The notes under the pieces: model-generated
Seen by the model: only the letters and a program-made list of their open reading frames with translations
Told to the model about the DNA's origin: nothing
The model's database searches: none
Position numbers and translations under genes: made by a program
Assembly: GCF_004363555.1 (NCBI RefSeq)
Contig: NZ_SNZJ01000009.1
Location: forward strand, 1-64,000
Direction of reading: 5' to 3'
DNA: 64,000 nucleotides
DNA from: Halomonas ventosae
GTDB lineage: Bacteria > Pseudomonadota > Gammaproteobacteria > Pseudomonadales > Halomonadaceae
Part shown: piece after piece, positions 9,101 to 17,610 of the stretch
How positions within the stretch are numbered: position 1 is the first letter of the stretch
How the letters are laid out: every line of letters begins with the position of its first letter

Positions 9101-10233
9101 GCCATGCCCTCCGGCGTCAGGCGCTTCCAGGCGGTGTCGGTCAGCGCCGGGGTGGCGAGCTCGGGGTCCTGGGCCCAGTCGCGCAGGGCGCCCAGCCAGC
9201 CGGCACGGCTGCGGCTGTTGAGCTTGCGCTGGTCGAAGGCCTTGGCGGCGGCGGCCGCCTCCAGCCGCTCGGCGAGCTCCTCCAGCCAGGCGGGCCAGGG
9301 CGCCTTGAGCTCGGAGAGCACCCGCGCGCGCTCGGCCTGCATGGTGGCAAGTGCCCCGGCGGGGGGCGGGGCGTCGGGCAGCAGATCGGCGTCGCCCTGC
9401 AGGCGGCGCACGTCCTCGGCCAGGGCATCGGGGGTCTCCCAGTAGCGGGTGACCACCGCCAGGGCCTCGGCGTCCAGGGCGTAGTAGAAGCTGCGCCAGT
9501 AGTCCCGGGCGACCTCGAGCTCGAGCTCCGACTGGTCGAGGTTCATCTCCAGGGAGAAGAGGCTGCCGCTCTCGAAGGCGTGCTCGCGCAGCATGCGGTG
9601 GCACCAGGAGTGGATGGTGGAGACCGCGGCCTCGTCCATCCACTCGGCGGCGAGCTGCAGGCGGCGGGCGCAGGCGGGCCAGCGCTCGCGGGGGTAGCTG
9701 TCGCGCAGGGCGAGCAGCGGGTCGCCGCCCGGCGGATCACCAGGCGAATCGTCCACCGTCGTTGAGTTATCCACTGGCGGTTCGTCGAAGAGGTCTCCCG
9801 TGAGTCCATCGTTCGAGCTGGACGTGGCAGAGTCGGCGGTAGGCCGAAGAGGAGGTCCTACGCCAGGGATGGCGTCGGTAGCGCCCAGGGAAGGGTTCAC
9901 AGCGCCTCCTCGTAGGCCTGCCGCCGACGATTCGTCTCCATTCCTTGACGCCAGAAATGCATCCGCAGCCTCCACCAGCCGGGCGCGGATGCGGTCGCGC
10001 AGCTCCCGGGTGGCGGCGTTGGTGAAGGTCACCACCAGGATCTCCGGCGGGGTGAGGGCGCGAGGGAAGCTCTCGGCGTCGGCCTCGTCCCGCGGGCCCA
10101 GCACCAGGCGCACGTAGAGCAGGGCGATGGTGAAGGTCTTGCCGGTGCCGGCGCTGGCCTCGATCAGTCGGCTGCCGGTGAGCGGCAGGTGGATCGGGTC
10201 CAGGGTGGGGGGCGTCCGGTCCTGTGCGCTCAT
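6190..10233 (-). CDS. recB: Exodeoxyribonuclease V beta subunit RecB
   Basis: A 1347-residue helicase-nuclease subunit of RecBCD, slightly longer than the E. coli protein (1180). The Walker A motif EASAGTGKTFT lies at about 25-35, VDEFQDTDPVQYRLF marks the DExQ box, and TIHKSKGLEYP and YVALTRARHATW mark the later helicase motifs. The C-terminal nuclease domain has LDWKSNHLG with the catalytic D and K. It starts with an ATGA overlap with recC and ends overlapping recD. Residues about 96-172 form an extra Ser/Gly/Pro/Asp-rich segment after the first helicase motifs. Residues 102-134 of this are encoded by a 97-bp palindromic element. The insertion is in frame and the remaining motifs are intact, so the enzyme is probably functional. 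Confidence 0.97.
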   Translation of the reverse strand: MSAQDRTPPTLDPIHLPLTGSRLIEASAGTGKTFTIALLYVRLVLGPRDEADAESFPRALTPPEILVVTFTNAATRELRDRIRARLVEAADAFLASRNGDESSAAGLRGGAVNPSLGATDAIPGVGPPLRPTADSATSSSNDGLTGDLFDEPPVDNSTTVDDSPGDPPGGDPLLALRDSYPRERWPACARRLQLAAEWMDEAAVSTIHSWCHRMLREHAFESGSLFSLEMNLDQSELELEVARDYWRSFYYALDAEALAVVTRYWETPDALAEDVRRLQGDADLLPDAPPPAGALATMQAERARVLSELKAPWPAWLEELAERLEAAAAAKAFDQRKLNSRSRAGWLGALRDWAQDPELATPALTDTAWKRLTPEGMAEIWQQGEPLDHPALHALAELPARLEALPDAHADLLAHAVHWMAERRERMQQRRAELGPDDLLERLDRAFEGPAGKALAAHVRRQFPVALVDEFQDTDPVQYRLFDHVYRLAQAPDPEDPSAVLLIGDPKQAIYAFRGADIHTYLQARRDTAGRHVTLGTNFRSATAMVEAVNRVFRFAEAHPAGRGAFLFRSPEGDNPVPFLPVAAKGRKDSLTRDGEPLPAMTLWHLTGGHLPGDDDEGMSKGAYFKEMAARCATRMAELLREGQAVRTGIGAPGEPFRPLKPSDLAVLVNNANEARAIRGALLERGIKSVYLSDKEGVFETPAALELEVWLAACAEPDSERRLHAALAMPSLGMGLHDLDALQHDELAWEERVLQFRAYHRQWQRQGVLPMLHRLLADFAVPTRLLKSASGERHLTDLLHLGELLQQASAELDGEHALLRHLSEARSQPPAQADTHRLRLESDADLVQVITIHKSKGLEYPLVFLPFICAFREKKATDLPLTWHDEAGRRHLSLEADETVLARADDERLGEDLRKLYVALTRARHATWLGIAPLKGLERSAIGQVLTAGAPLSPDGLLDALFPLVEDAGGSDGVLTVAPAPEPDDRVVPVEANDKALREALTPARRAREHWWIASYSALRLGVERTGGGEEEPETAPLPSVLIAEPETALSMEEPPLLEEPESALEATAREMRDEPQDPALPVQLASDGSLHRFPRGPAAGTFLHGLLEWAGHEGFARLAAEPERLNDTLARRANLRGWRERIPVLQAWLRGLLESELPVPNAPEGPVAPLRLDRLESAHYQVELEFWFAAHRVDTGRLDALVSAHTLGGAARPALERDRLNGMLKGFIDLVVEHEGRFYVLDWKSNHLGRDDEAYAEAAMAEAVREKRYDLQYCLYLLALHRLLQARLPDYDIDRHLGGALYVFLRGQHAPSRGVHRERPPRQLIEDLDALFRDAQHVTTKEPSHE
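9832..9928. repeat. 97-bp palindromic element inserted in frame in recB
   Basis: The ends are near-perfect inverted repeats: gtcggcggtaggcc at 9832-9845 and ggcctgccgccgac at 9915-9928, with one mismatch in 14. Just inside them are a second pair (gaggagg and cctcctc) and an inner hairpin ACGCCA-GGGA-TGGCGT. This architecture, with nested stems and no gene, is that of a non-autonomous repeat (MITE- or REP-like). It adds residues 102-134 to RecB without breaking the frame. No second copy is present in the window, so its repetitive nature is inferred from structure. Confidence 0.65.
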
Positions 10234-13200
10234 GCCTTGCCTCCCTTGCCCTTGCCGCTATTGCCCTTCTTCTCCTTCGGCTTGCGTACCGCCTGCAACA
10301 GCGGGGCGTAGAGCCGCTCGGCCAGCTCCGCGAAGCCGCCACCTTCCGGCGACTGGACCAGCGCCTCGAGCTCCGGCCACTGGCGCATCAGGTAGGCGTC
10401 GCGGCCGCGCTCGCCATGGTCGCCATTGAAGCCGCTGCCGTGGAAGGCGGTGTCCAGCGCCTTCCAGGCCTTGGCGTCCTCCTCGCTGGCCTTGCCGGCG
10501 AGGCAACGTTGCATGGCCTGGGGCGTGCCGCCCTTCTCCAGCCAGGCGAAGGCGGTGTCCCGGGCCAGCGGCAGGGGCGTGGCCATGCCGAGCTGCCAGG
10601 CCGCGGCGATGTCGGCCAGGTGCGCGCGGGCCTGCTCGGCGGGGAGCGGGGCCAAGGTGCCGCCGCCGGCGCGGGAGAGCAGCCGCGTGGTCATGGGCCC
10701 CTCCAGCTGGCCGGCCAGGTGGGCCACCCAGGGAGTGAGCCAGTGCCGCCACTGGTACTTGCTCTTCTTGACCAGGCTGCTGGTGGTGAGCAGCACCCGG
10801 CAGCGCTCCATGGCGTCGTTGACGCGCAGCTCGCCCAGCCAGTCCTCCAGCGCCAGGCCCTCACCCCGCGCTTCTTGCAGGTCCAGCGAGACGCCGAGCG
10901 GTTCGTCCAGGGCGTGGGGCCACGCCTCGAGCACCTGGCGGTAGTCGGCGAAGAGGGTGTCCATGGGCTCGACGAGCTTGTCGCGCATCTGCTCGGCGAA
11001 GCCGCCCATGGCCAGGCGCCCCTGGCGCTCGAGGCGCTCCAGGGTGGCCAGCATGGCGGGCTCATGGGGCTCGCCGGCCTCCACTGCTTCGCGGCTCGCC
11101 TCGATCAGCGCATGCTGCAGCTGCCAGTGATCGAGGCCGTCCAGGGTGAAGGGCTCATGGTCGAGGCGCTCCATGGCATCAATCTCCAGGAAGACCTTGA
11201 GCCGGGTGGTATAGAAGGCCTGCACCGGGGCCTTGAGGAAGTTGCCCAGCTGGGCCAGGGTCAGCGGGCGCTCCTGCCGGAAGGGGGCCATCGGCGGCTC
11301 CGCCGCCGGGGCCTTCGCAGGCTCGGCATCGGGGCGGTGCAGCTCGCGCCACTCGTGGGCATAGGTGGCAAGGTGGGAGCCTTCGCGGAAGTACTCGACG
11401 CTGAACGGCTGCAGCGGGTGCTCGGTAGTCAGCGCCGCCAGCAGCGCCTTGCCGTCGGTATCGTCTGCCTTTCCGGCCAACCGCCAGCCGCGGGCGAGAT
11501 GGTCACGCAGCTGGCCGAGCAGCACCGAGGGCGGCTGCTCCGTGTTGTCGATGATGCTGCGCCCCACCCAGCTGATGCTCAGCCGGTCGCGGGCCGAGAG
11601 CAGCGCCTCGAGGAAGAGGTAGCGGTCGTCCTCGCGGCGCGAGCGGTCGCCGGGGCGGTAATCCTGGGCCATCAGGTCAATGTCCAGCGGGCGCTGCACC
11701 CTGGGGTAGTCGGCGTCGTTCATCCCCAGCAGGCAGACGTGGCGGAAGGGGATGGCGCGCATCGGCATCAGGGTGGCGATGTTCACCGCCCCGGCCAGGA
11801 AGCGCTGGGAGAGGCTCGCCTCGTCCACCTGGGCAAGCCAGTGCTCGCGTACCACCGAGAGCGGCAGGGGCTCGCTGAGCCCGGCCTCCTCGGCGCTCTC
11901 CTGCCAGGCCTCCAGCGCCTGCTCCAGGCGGGTCAGCGCCATCAGGTCCTGGTCGGCCTCGGCCAGGAAGCAGGCCGCAAGCATCTCGCGCAGCCGCTCG
12001 CCCCAGGTGGCCACGTCGCAGGGTTCGGCGAGGGTCTGCCACTGGGCCTCCAGGGTGTCGATCAGGCTGACCAGCGGGCCGGCCAGCGCCGCCTCCAGCC
12101 CGCCGATGTCGTCATAGGGCTCGATGCCCTGCCAGTGGCCCTCGGCGGCATCGCCCACCGCATAGCCGAGCAGCAGCCGGCGCAGGCCGAAGGCCCAGGT
12201 GTTGGCGGTGAGGCCTTCCGGCAGGTCGAGGCTCTGGCGCTGGCGGGCATCGAGCCCCCAGCGGATGCCGGCACCCTCGATCCAGCGGCGCAGGGTGGGC
12301 AGGCCGCCCTCCGGGATGCCGAATCGCGCGCGGATGGCCGGCACCTCCAGCAGGTCGAGCAGGTCGCTCACCGAGAGGCGCAGCTCAGGCAGGCGCAGCA
12401 GCGATTCCAGGGCGATCAGCAGCGGCAGGCGGTGGCGGCTGGCCTGGTCGGAGAGGGTGAAGGGGATATGGCGCGGGTCGTCGGGGTCGAGGCGGCCGAA
12501 CACCGCCTGCACCGCGGCGGCGTACTGGTCGACGTCGGGCACCATCACCAGGATGTCGCGGGGCTTGAGGGTGGGGTCCTCGCTGAAGGCGTCGAGCAGC
12601 TGGTCGTGGAGGATCTCCACCTCGCGCAGGGCGCTGTGGGCGACCTGGAAACGCAGCGAGTGGTCGCGGTCGGGGTCCACGGCGGGCCAGGTCTCGCGGG
12701 TCTCGGCGAGCGGGCGCAGCTCGAGGATATCGTCCTGCAGCTGGCGCAGCAGGCTGGGCTCGGCGTTGCTTTCCCCTTTACCCAGCGGTGAATCGAAGAG
12801 GTCAATGCGTAGCGCCTCGCCCTCGAAGAGGCCGCGGTAGGCCTGCTGCTCGTCGAACTCGTCGAGCAGGCGCAGGTAGTCGCGGCCCTGCTTGCCCCAG
12901 GCGGCCAGCAGCGGCTGGGCGTGGAGGTGCAGCTCGGTCTCGGCGAGGTCCGCCGGCATGCCGGGGCGGCGCTGCTGGCGCTTTCTTTCGGCTCGAAGGA
13001 GGTCCTTGTGCTCGATGATGTCCGCCCAGTAGTGGCGGCAGGGGTTGTGCACGCAGAGCAGCACCTGGCTGACCCGCGCCATGGCGGCCAGCGCCTCCAG
13101 GGTCTGGGCGGGCAGCGAGGAGATGCCGAAGACGATCACCCGGCGCGGCAGGCCCGGTGGCCGGCGTTCTGGGGAAAGCGCCTGGCATGCCTCGAGGAAG

Positions 13201-13862
13201 CGCTCATGCACCGCCGCACGGCTGGAGGCCAGGCCTTCGGGGCCCTGGGCTTCAAGAATGTCATCCCTGAGCGCGCGCCACAGCTCGGCCTGCCAGCGCT
13301 GCTCCTCGGCCAGCGGACGCGCCTCGCCGCGGGCGGTAAGGATCACGTCTTCGCCCGCCGCCCAGGCCGCCAGCCAGTCGGCGCGGTAGACCTGGTACTG
13401 GTCGAGGAGGTCGGCCAGGCGCTCGGCCAGTTGGTGGCGCTTGCGCAGGTCGTCGTCGTCTTCCAGGAAGCGTGCCAGGGGCGCGAAGGTGGGGGCGTCG
13501 AGCAGGGCGGGCAGCAGGCGCATCAGCCGCCATACCAGGCGCGGCTTGTCGAAGGGGGAGACCGGCGGCACCTGCTCTTCCCCGAGCACGGCCCGGTAGG
13601 CCTGCCACAGGAAGCGTGCCGGCAGGGTCACGTCCAGGGCCGCGGCGATGCCGGCACCGCCGTGGGCGCGGTCCTCGGCGAGCGCCAGCTTGAGCCACTG
13701 GCTGATGCCGTTGCTCTGCACCAGGATCGTCTCGTTCTCCAGCGGCCCCAGCGGGTGGCGGCGCATCCACTCCACCGCCAGGCCGCGCAGGGCCTCCAGG
13801 CGGTTGCCGTGGATCACCATAAAGCCGGGTTCGAGTTCGGGGCCCTGAAGAGCGAGTGGCAT
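10230..13862 (-). CDS. recC: Exodeoxyribonuclease V gamma subunit RecC
   Basis: A 1210-residue RecC, the subunit that recognises Chi and splits the strands. The N-terminus contains FMVIHGNRLEALRGL and LVQSNGISQWLKLALA, typical of RecC. Later stretches such as PDVDQYAAAVQAVFG and LPMRAIPF followed by VCLLGMNDADYPR are hallmark RecC segments of the inactive helicase fold. The annotated start could be residue 1 or Met15. It is first in recC-recB-recD, with an ATGA overlap to recB. About 140 bp separate it from the divergent DUF2252 gene and should hold the operon promoter. The Chi sequence recognised cannot be read from this protein alone. Confidence 0.97.
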   Translation of the reverse strand: MPLALQGPELEPGFMVIHGNRLEALRGLAVEWMRRHPLGPLENETILVQSNGISQWLKLALAEDRAHGGAGIAAALDVTLPARFLWQAYRAVLGEEQVPPVSPFDKPRLVWRLMRLLPALLDAPTFAPLARFLEDDDDLRKRHQLAERLADLLDQYQVYRADWLAAWAAGEDVILTARGEARPLAEEQRWQAELWRALRDDILEAQGPEGLASSRAAVHERFLEACQALSPERRPPGLPRRVIVFGISSLPAQTLEALAAMARVSQVLLCVHNPCRHYWADIIEHKDLLRAERKRQQRRPGMPADLAETELHLHAQPLLAAWGKQGRDYLRLLDEFDEQQAYRGLFEGEALRIDLFDSPLGKGESNAEPSLLRQLQDDILELRPLAETRETWPAVDPDRDHSLRFQVAHSALREVEILHDQLLDAFSEDPTLKPRDILVMVPDVDQYAAAVQAVFGRLDPDDPRHIPFTLSDQASRHRLPLLIALESLLRLPELRLSVSDLLDLLEVPAIRARFGIPEGGLPTLRRWIEGAGIRWGLDARQRQSLDLPEGLTANTWAFGLRRLLLGYAVGDAAEGHWQGIEPYDDIGGLEAALAGPLVSLIDTLEAQWQTLAEPCDVATWGERLREMLAACFLAEADQDLMALTRLEQALEAWQESAEEAGLSEPLPLSVVREHWLAQVDEASLSQRFLAGAVNIATLMPMRAIPFRHVCLLGMNDADYPRVQRPLDIDLMAQDYRPGDRSRREDDRYLFLEALLSARDRLSISWVGRSIIDNTEQPPSVLLGQLRDHLARGWRLAGKADDTDGKALLAALTTEHPLQPFSVEYFREGSHLATYAHEWRELHRPDAEPAKAPAAEPPMAPFRQERPLTLAQLGNFLKAPVQAFYTTRLKVFLEIDAMERLDHEPFTLDGLDHWQLQHALIEASREAVEAGEPHEPAMLATLERLERQGRLAMGGFAEQMRDKLVEPMDTLFADYRQVLEAWPHALDEPLGVSLDLQEARGEGLALEDWLGELRVNDAMERCRVLLTTSSLVKKSKYQWRHWLTPWVAHLAGQLEGPMTTRLLSRAGGGTLAPLPAEQARAHLADIAAAWQLGMATPLPLARDTAFAWLEKGGTPQAMQRCLAGKASEEDAKAWKALDTAFHGSGFNGDHGERGRDAYLMRQWPELEALVQSPEGGGFAELAERLYAPLLQAVRKPKEKKGNSGKGKGGKA

Positions 13863-14003
13863 GGCGCGGTTCCTTCGCTGGGTGCCGGAGCGGTCTTCTC
13901 AATGGTGCCATATTCGCGGGGCGCGGGTTGCCCTGCGTCCTTGTCACTTTCCCGGGAGCCTGCTTGACTGGCCCTCGCGCCCGCCGACGAAGGGAATCCC
14001 GAC

Positions 14004-15320
14004 ATGACCCAACCGCTGACCCGCCACCATCGCGCCCGCCAGGTCCTCGACGAGATCCATGCGGCCAATGCCTCGCTCACCGACCAGGACCGGGCCGCCA
14101 AGTACGCCAAGCTCGCCGAGTCGCCCTATCGCTTCTTCCGCGGCACCAACCACCTCTACTGGCGTGACGTCTGGCACGACTGGCGCTTCGCGCTGTTCGG
14201 CGGCCTGCCGGAGACCCAGACCTGGCTGCAGGGCGACGCCCATGCCTACAACTTCGGCGCCTATGGCCACCACGACGACGCCGTGCGCTACGGCATGGAC
14301 GACTTCGACGACGCCATGATCGGCGACTACCAGTACGACCTGTGGCGCCTGGCCATCAGCCTGGTGCTGGATGCCCGGGAGAATACGGGCCTGTCCGGCA
14401 AGGCCGTTCGCAAGGCGCTGAAGGCGCTGGTCACCAGCTACCACGACGAGCTGGCCGGCCACGTGGAGGGCGAGGTGCCCGGCGCAGTGACCCTGGCCAC
14501 CGCCAGGGGGCCGCTCGGGCCCTTCATGAAGAAGGTGGGCAGGAAGAAGAGCCGGGCGAAGATGCTCGAGAAGTGGACCGTGCTGAGCGACGACGGGCGG
14601 CACTTCGCCGAGCGCCCCGAGAAGCTGGCGACCCTGCCGGCGCACCTGGCCAGCCAGTTGCGCAAGGCGGTCGAGGAGGAGTACCGCCAGACCCTGGGCG
14701 GTGCCCGGAGTGAGGCCGAGGAGGGACACTTCCGCGTCAAGGACATGGCGCGGCGCCTCGATGCCGGCACCGGCTCGCTGGGCCTAGAGCGCTTCTATGT
14801 GCTGATCGAGGGCGGGCAGGACCACGAGCACGACGACGTCATCCTCGATATCAAGCAGCAGACCCCGCCGGAGGGGTGGCGGCTGATGGACAGCGCCGAG
14901 AAGCGTGCCTGGCGTCGCGCCTTTCCCCACGAGGGGCTGCGCCACGCGGCCGCCTTCACCGCCATCGCCGAGCACCCCGACCCCTACCTGGGCTGGTTGC
15001 ACCTGGGCGACACGGTGTTCTCGGTGCGCGAGCGCTCGCCCTACAAGGAGGACTTCCCGACCCACAAGCTCGACGGTGCCAAGCCCTATCGCCAGCTGGT
15101 CAGGCAGTGGGGGCGCATCCTGGCCCGGGAGCACCTGCGCGGCGCCCACGCCCTGAGCCCCGACGATCCCGGGTGCTTCGCCCGCGCCGTCGGTGCCTGC
15201 GTCGAGGGACGGCTCGAGCGCTGCGTGGACATGGTGACCACCCTGGCGGTCAGCTATGCCGACTGCGTGGGCCAGGACTATCGCACCTTCCTGACATGGC
15301 AGGACGATACCCCCACATGA
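14004..15320 (+). CDS. DUF2252 family protein
   Basis: A 438-residue cytoplasmic protein of the DUF2252 family. The N-terminal segment SPYRFFRGTNHLYW is followed by WLQGDAHAYNFGAYG and MDDFDDAMIGDYQYDLWRLA. The family is distantly related to kinase-like phosphotransferases (aminoglycoside-phosphotransferase fold). The GDAHAYNFG and D-F-D-D segments could serve as catalytic and metal-binding loops. No substrate is known and I do not propose one. It is divergent from recC and followed by a small exported protein on the same strand after about 117 bp, which may or may not be co-transcribed. Confidence 0.88.
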   Translation: MTQPLTRHHRARQVLDEIHAANASLTDQDRAAKYAKLAESPYRFFRGTNHLYWRDVWHDWRFALFGGLPETQTWLQGDAHAYNFGAYGHHDDAVRYGMDDFDDAMIGDYQYDLWRLAISLVLDARENTGLSGKAVRKALKALVTSYHDELAGHVEGEVPGAVTLATARGPLGPFMKKVGRKKSRAKMLEKWTVLSDDGRHFAERPEKLATLPAHLASQLRKAVEEEYRQTLGGARSEAEEGHFRVKDMARRLDAGTGSLGLERFYVLIEGGQDHEHDDVILDIKQQTPPEGWRLMDSAEKRAWRRAFPHEGLRHAAAFTAIAEHPDPYLGWLHLGDTVFSVRERSPYKEDFPTHKLDGAKPYRQLVRQWGRILAREHLRGAHALSPDDPGCFARAVGACVEGRLERCVDMVTTLAVSYADCVGQDYRTFLTWQDDTPT

Positions 15321-15437
15321 GTGCCTGGTGGCTGGCAGTGGGCGGCGCCTCCCGTGGCCATGGCGCCGTGGACTATGCTGGAAAGAGGGCCGGAGCATGC
15401 GCCGGTCGAACCCAGGAGTCCCGAAAGGAGGCATGTC

Positions 15438-15902
15438 ATGACAGGCTTCACGTCTCTCTTCACCCCCCTCGCCAAGGCAGTCTCGTGCCCGCTGGCCATC
15501 GGCCTGCTGCTCGCGGCGGCGCCCGCCCTGGCCAGTGAGGGCCACGACCTCACCTTCAGCGGCGACGGCACCTTCATCGCGCCCCATGGCGGCCAGGCCA
15601 TCCGGGTGGCGCTCTACGACGTGGCGGCCGGCGAGGTCGTGGCCACCGAACAGGGCACCGTGGCGGCGGAGGAGCCCCCGGCCTTCGCCTTCACCTTCCC
15701 CGGCGCGCTGGAGGAGGGCCGGCTCTACGACGTCCACTACTGGATCGACTCCAACTTCGGCGGCGGCAGCGAAGGGAGCTGCGACCCGGTGAACGTCGAC
15801 CACCAGTGGCGCGCTGCCCTCACCAACGTCAGCGAAGCGGTCAGCCTCGAGGTGGCCCACGACCCCGCCGAGCAGGCGCCCGTCTGCACCAGCTTCGAGT
15901 AG
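15438..15902 (+). CDS. Small exported protein of unknown function
   Basis: A 154-residue protein. The frame is open further upstream, but the start at 15438 has AGGAGG six bases ahead and begins a clear Sec signal peptide (MTGFTSLFTPLAKAV, then a leucine/alanine core ending LAAAPALAS). The mature part of about 120 residues is beta-rich in appearance and contains two cysteines (EGSCDP and PVCTSF) that could form a disulfide. The sequence HYWIDSNFGGGSEGSCDPVN is distinctive, but I do not recognise a family. Likely periplasmic. Function unknown. Confidence 0.72.
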   Translation: MTGFTSLFTPLAKAVSCPLAIGLLLAAAPALASEGHDLTFSGDGTFIAPHGGQAIRVALYDVAAGEVVATEQGTVAAEEPPAFAFTFPGALEEGRLYDVHYWIDSNFGGGSEGSCDPVNVDHQWRAALTNVSEAVSLEVAHDPAEQAPVCTSFE

Positions 15903-15989
15903 AGGAGTCCGCGACGTCGCCCCCCCTTGGACAACCGAGCCCCGAGGGGGCGACACTCTCGGGCCCGACCCCTGACGCGAGGCCACACC

Positions 15990-16640
15990 ATGAGCGACTA
16001 CCTGCTGGAGGAGCACGGGCTGAGCCCGGGCAAGATCTACCGCCTGCTGTCGGGCAGCATCTGCCCGCGCCCCATCGCCTGGGTCTCGACCCGGGACGCG
16101 GCAGGCAACACCAACCTGGCGCCCTTCTCGTTCTTCAACGTGGTGAGCGTCAACCCGCCGGTGCTGGGCTTCTCGCCGCTGCTCGACGGCGACGCCAGTC
16201 CCAAGGACACCATCCGCAACCTCGACGAGATAGGCGAGTGCGTGGTGCATATCAGCGGCGAGGGGCTGGTCGAGGAGATGAACGCCACCAGCGCGGGGCT
16301 CGAGCACGGCGACGACGAGTTCGTTCACGCCGGCCTGGAGAAGGTGGCCATGCCCGGTGTCTCGGTGCCGCGGGTGGCCGGCGCCCCGGTGGCCTTCGGC
16401 TGCCGGCTGCGCGAGATCATCCGCTTCGGCGACCAGCCGCTGGCCGGCAACCTGGTACTCGCCGAGGTGGTCTCGATCCACGTCGACGACGCCCTCTGGG
16501 ACGGCCGCCACGTGGATGCCGAGGGGCTCAGGCCCATCGGGCGCATGGCCGGCAACGACTATGCCCGCTGCACCGACCTCTTCGAGGTGGAGCGCCCCGC
16601 CTCTGGCAGCGCCATGAGTCGCCAGCAGCGCGGCGGCTGA
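15990..16640 (+). CDS. Flavin reductase-like FMN-binding protein
   Basis: A 216-residue member of the flavin reductase-like / flavoredoxin family. The signature is near the N-terminus: SICPRPIAWVSTRDAAGNTN, then LAPFSFFNVVSVNPPVLGFS, which wraps around FMN. I chose the ATG at 15990 because homology starts there; the frame is open 21 codons earlier. Family members reduce or bind FMN for partner oxygenases or act as small electron-transfer flavoproteins. No partner is adjacent, and the next gene is convergent. The specific role is unknown. Confidence 0.87.
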   Translation: MSDYLLEEHGLSPGKIYRLLSGSICPRPIAWVSTRDAAGNTNLAPFSFFNVVSVNPPVLGFSPLLDGDASPKDTIRNLDEIGECVVHISGEGLVEEMNATSAGLEHGDDEFVHAGLEKVAMPGVSVPRVAGAPVAFGCRLREIIRFGDQPLAGNLVLAEVVSIHVDDALWDGRHVDAEGLRPIGRMAGNDYARCTDLFEVERPASGSAMSRQQRGG

Positions 16641-16662
16641 TGGCAGCTCGCGCCCCCCTGCC

Positions 16663-17610
16663 TCACCCGGCCAGGTTGGTCACCGGCTGGCCGTCGGCAA
16701 AGGCCAGCAGGTTGTCGAAGGCATCGCCAAAATAGAGCTCGTAGCTGTCCTTCTCCACGTAGCCCAGGTGCGGCGTGGCGAGCAGGTTGGGCAGCTCGAG
16801 CAGCGGGTGAGCGATGAGCGGCTCCTCATCGAAGACATCCACCGCGGCCATGCCGGGGCGGCCGGCGTGCAGCGCCGCCTCCAGCGCCCCCGACGCGACC
16901 AGCGGGGCGCGGGCGGTATTGACCAGCAGCGCCGAGGGCCTCATGCGCGCGAGGTCCTCGGCGGTGACGATGCCGCGGGTCGCCTCGTTCAGGCGCAGGT
17001 GAAGGCTCAGCACGTCGCTGCGCTCGAAGAGCTCGGCCTGGCTGCCGGCGACCTCGAGCCCTGCCTCGGCAGCACGTTCCCGCGTGCCCTCGCGGCCCCA
17101 CACCAGCACCTCCATCTCGAACGCCTGGCCATAGCGGGCTACCAGCTGGCCGATCCGGCCGTAGCCGAAGATGCCCAGGGTGCGGCCCTTCAGGCCGGTG
17201 CCCAGGGTGCGCTGCCAGCGCCCGGCCCTGAGGTTCGCCACCTCCTCGGGGAGATGGCGCAGGGCGGCGAGCACCAGGGCCCAGGTAAGCTCCGCGGCGG
17301 CATGGGGCGAGCCTGTGCCGGCCATCACCGTGATGCCGCGCTCCCGGCAGGCGGCGAGGTCGACGTGGGCAGCGCCGCCGCCGGTCTGGCTGATCACCTT
17401 CAGGTTGGGCAGGCGGTCGAGCAGTTCCGCGGTGATCGGCGTGCGCTCGCGGATCAGCACCAGCGCCTCGGCGTCCTGGAAGCGCTCGGCCAGGGCGTCC
17501 AGGTCGCTCACCGTGTCGTGGAAGACGGTGACGTCGTGCCCGGCCAGCCGTTCGAAGGCGTCCAGGTGGCGCACGGCGTCCTGGTAGTCGTCGGAGATGA
17601 CGATCCTCAC
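16663..17610 (-). CDS. D-isomer-specific 2-hydroxyacid dehydrogenase
   Basis: A 315-residue NAD(P)-dependent 2-hydroxyacid dehydrogenase. The Rossmann motif is LGIFGYGRIGQLVARYG. The catalytic arginine is in LVNTARAPLV, the glutamate in VDVFDEEPL and the histidine in ATPHLGYV. It starts with GTG at 17610, overlapping the stop of the HAD gene by four bases (GTGA). It is therefore the last gene of the long minus-strand run that begins with the TRAP transporter. Paired with an L-2-haloacid-type dehalogenase, it could oxidise the resulting D-2-hydroxyacid to a 2-oxoacid. That pairing is an inference from order and known stereochemistry. Confidence 0.9.
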   Translation of the reverse strand: MRIVISDDYQDAVRHLDAFERLAGHDVTVFHDTVSDLDALAERFQDAEALVLIRERTPITAELLDRLPNLKVISQTGGGAAHVDLAACRERGITVMAGTGSPHAAAELTWALVLAALRHLPEEVANLRAGRWQRTLGTGLKGRTLGIFGYGRIGQLVARYGQAFEMEVLVWGREGTRERAAEAGLEVAGSQAELFERSDVLSLHLRLNEATRGIVTAEDLARMRPSALLVNTARAPLVASGALEAALHAGRPGMAAVDVFDEEPLIAHPLLELPNLLATPHLGYVEKDSYELYFGDAFDNLLAFADGQPVTNLAG

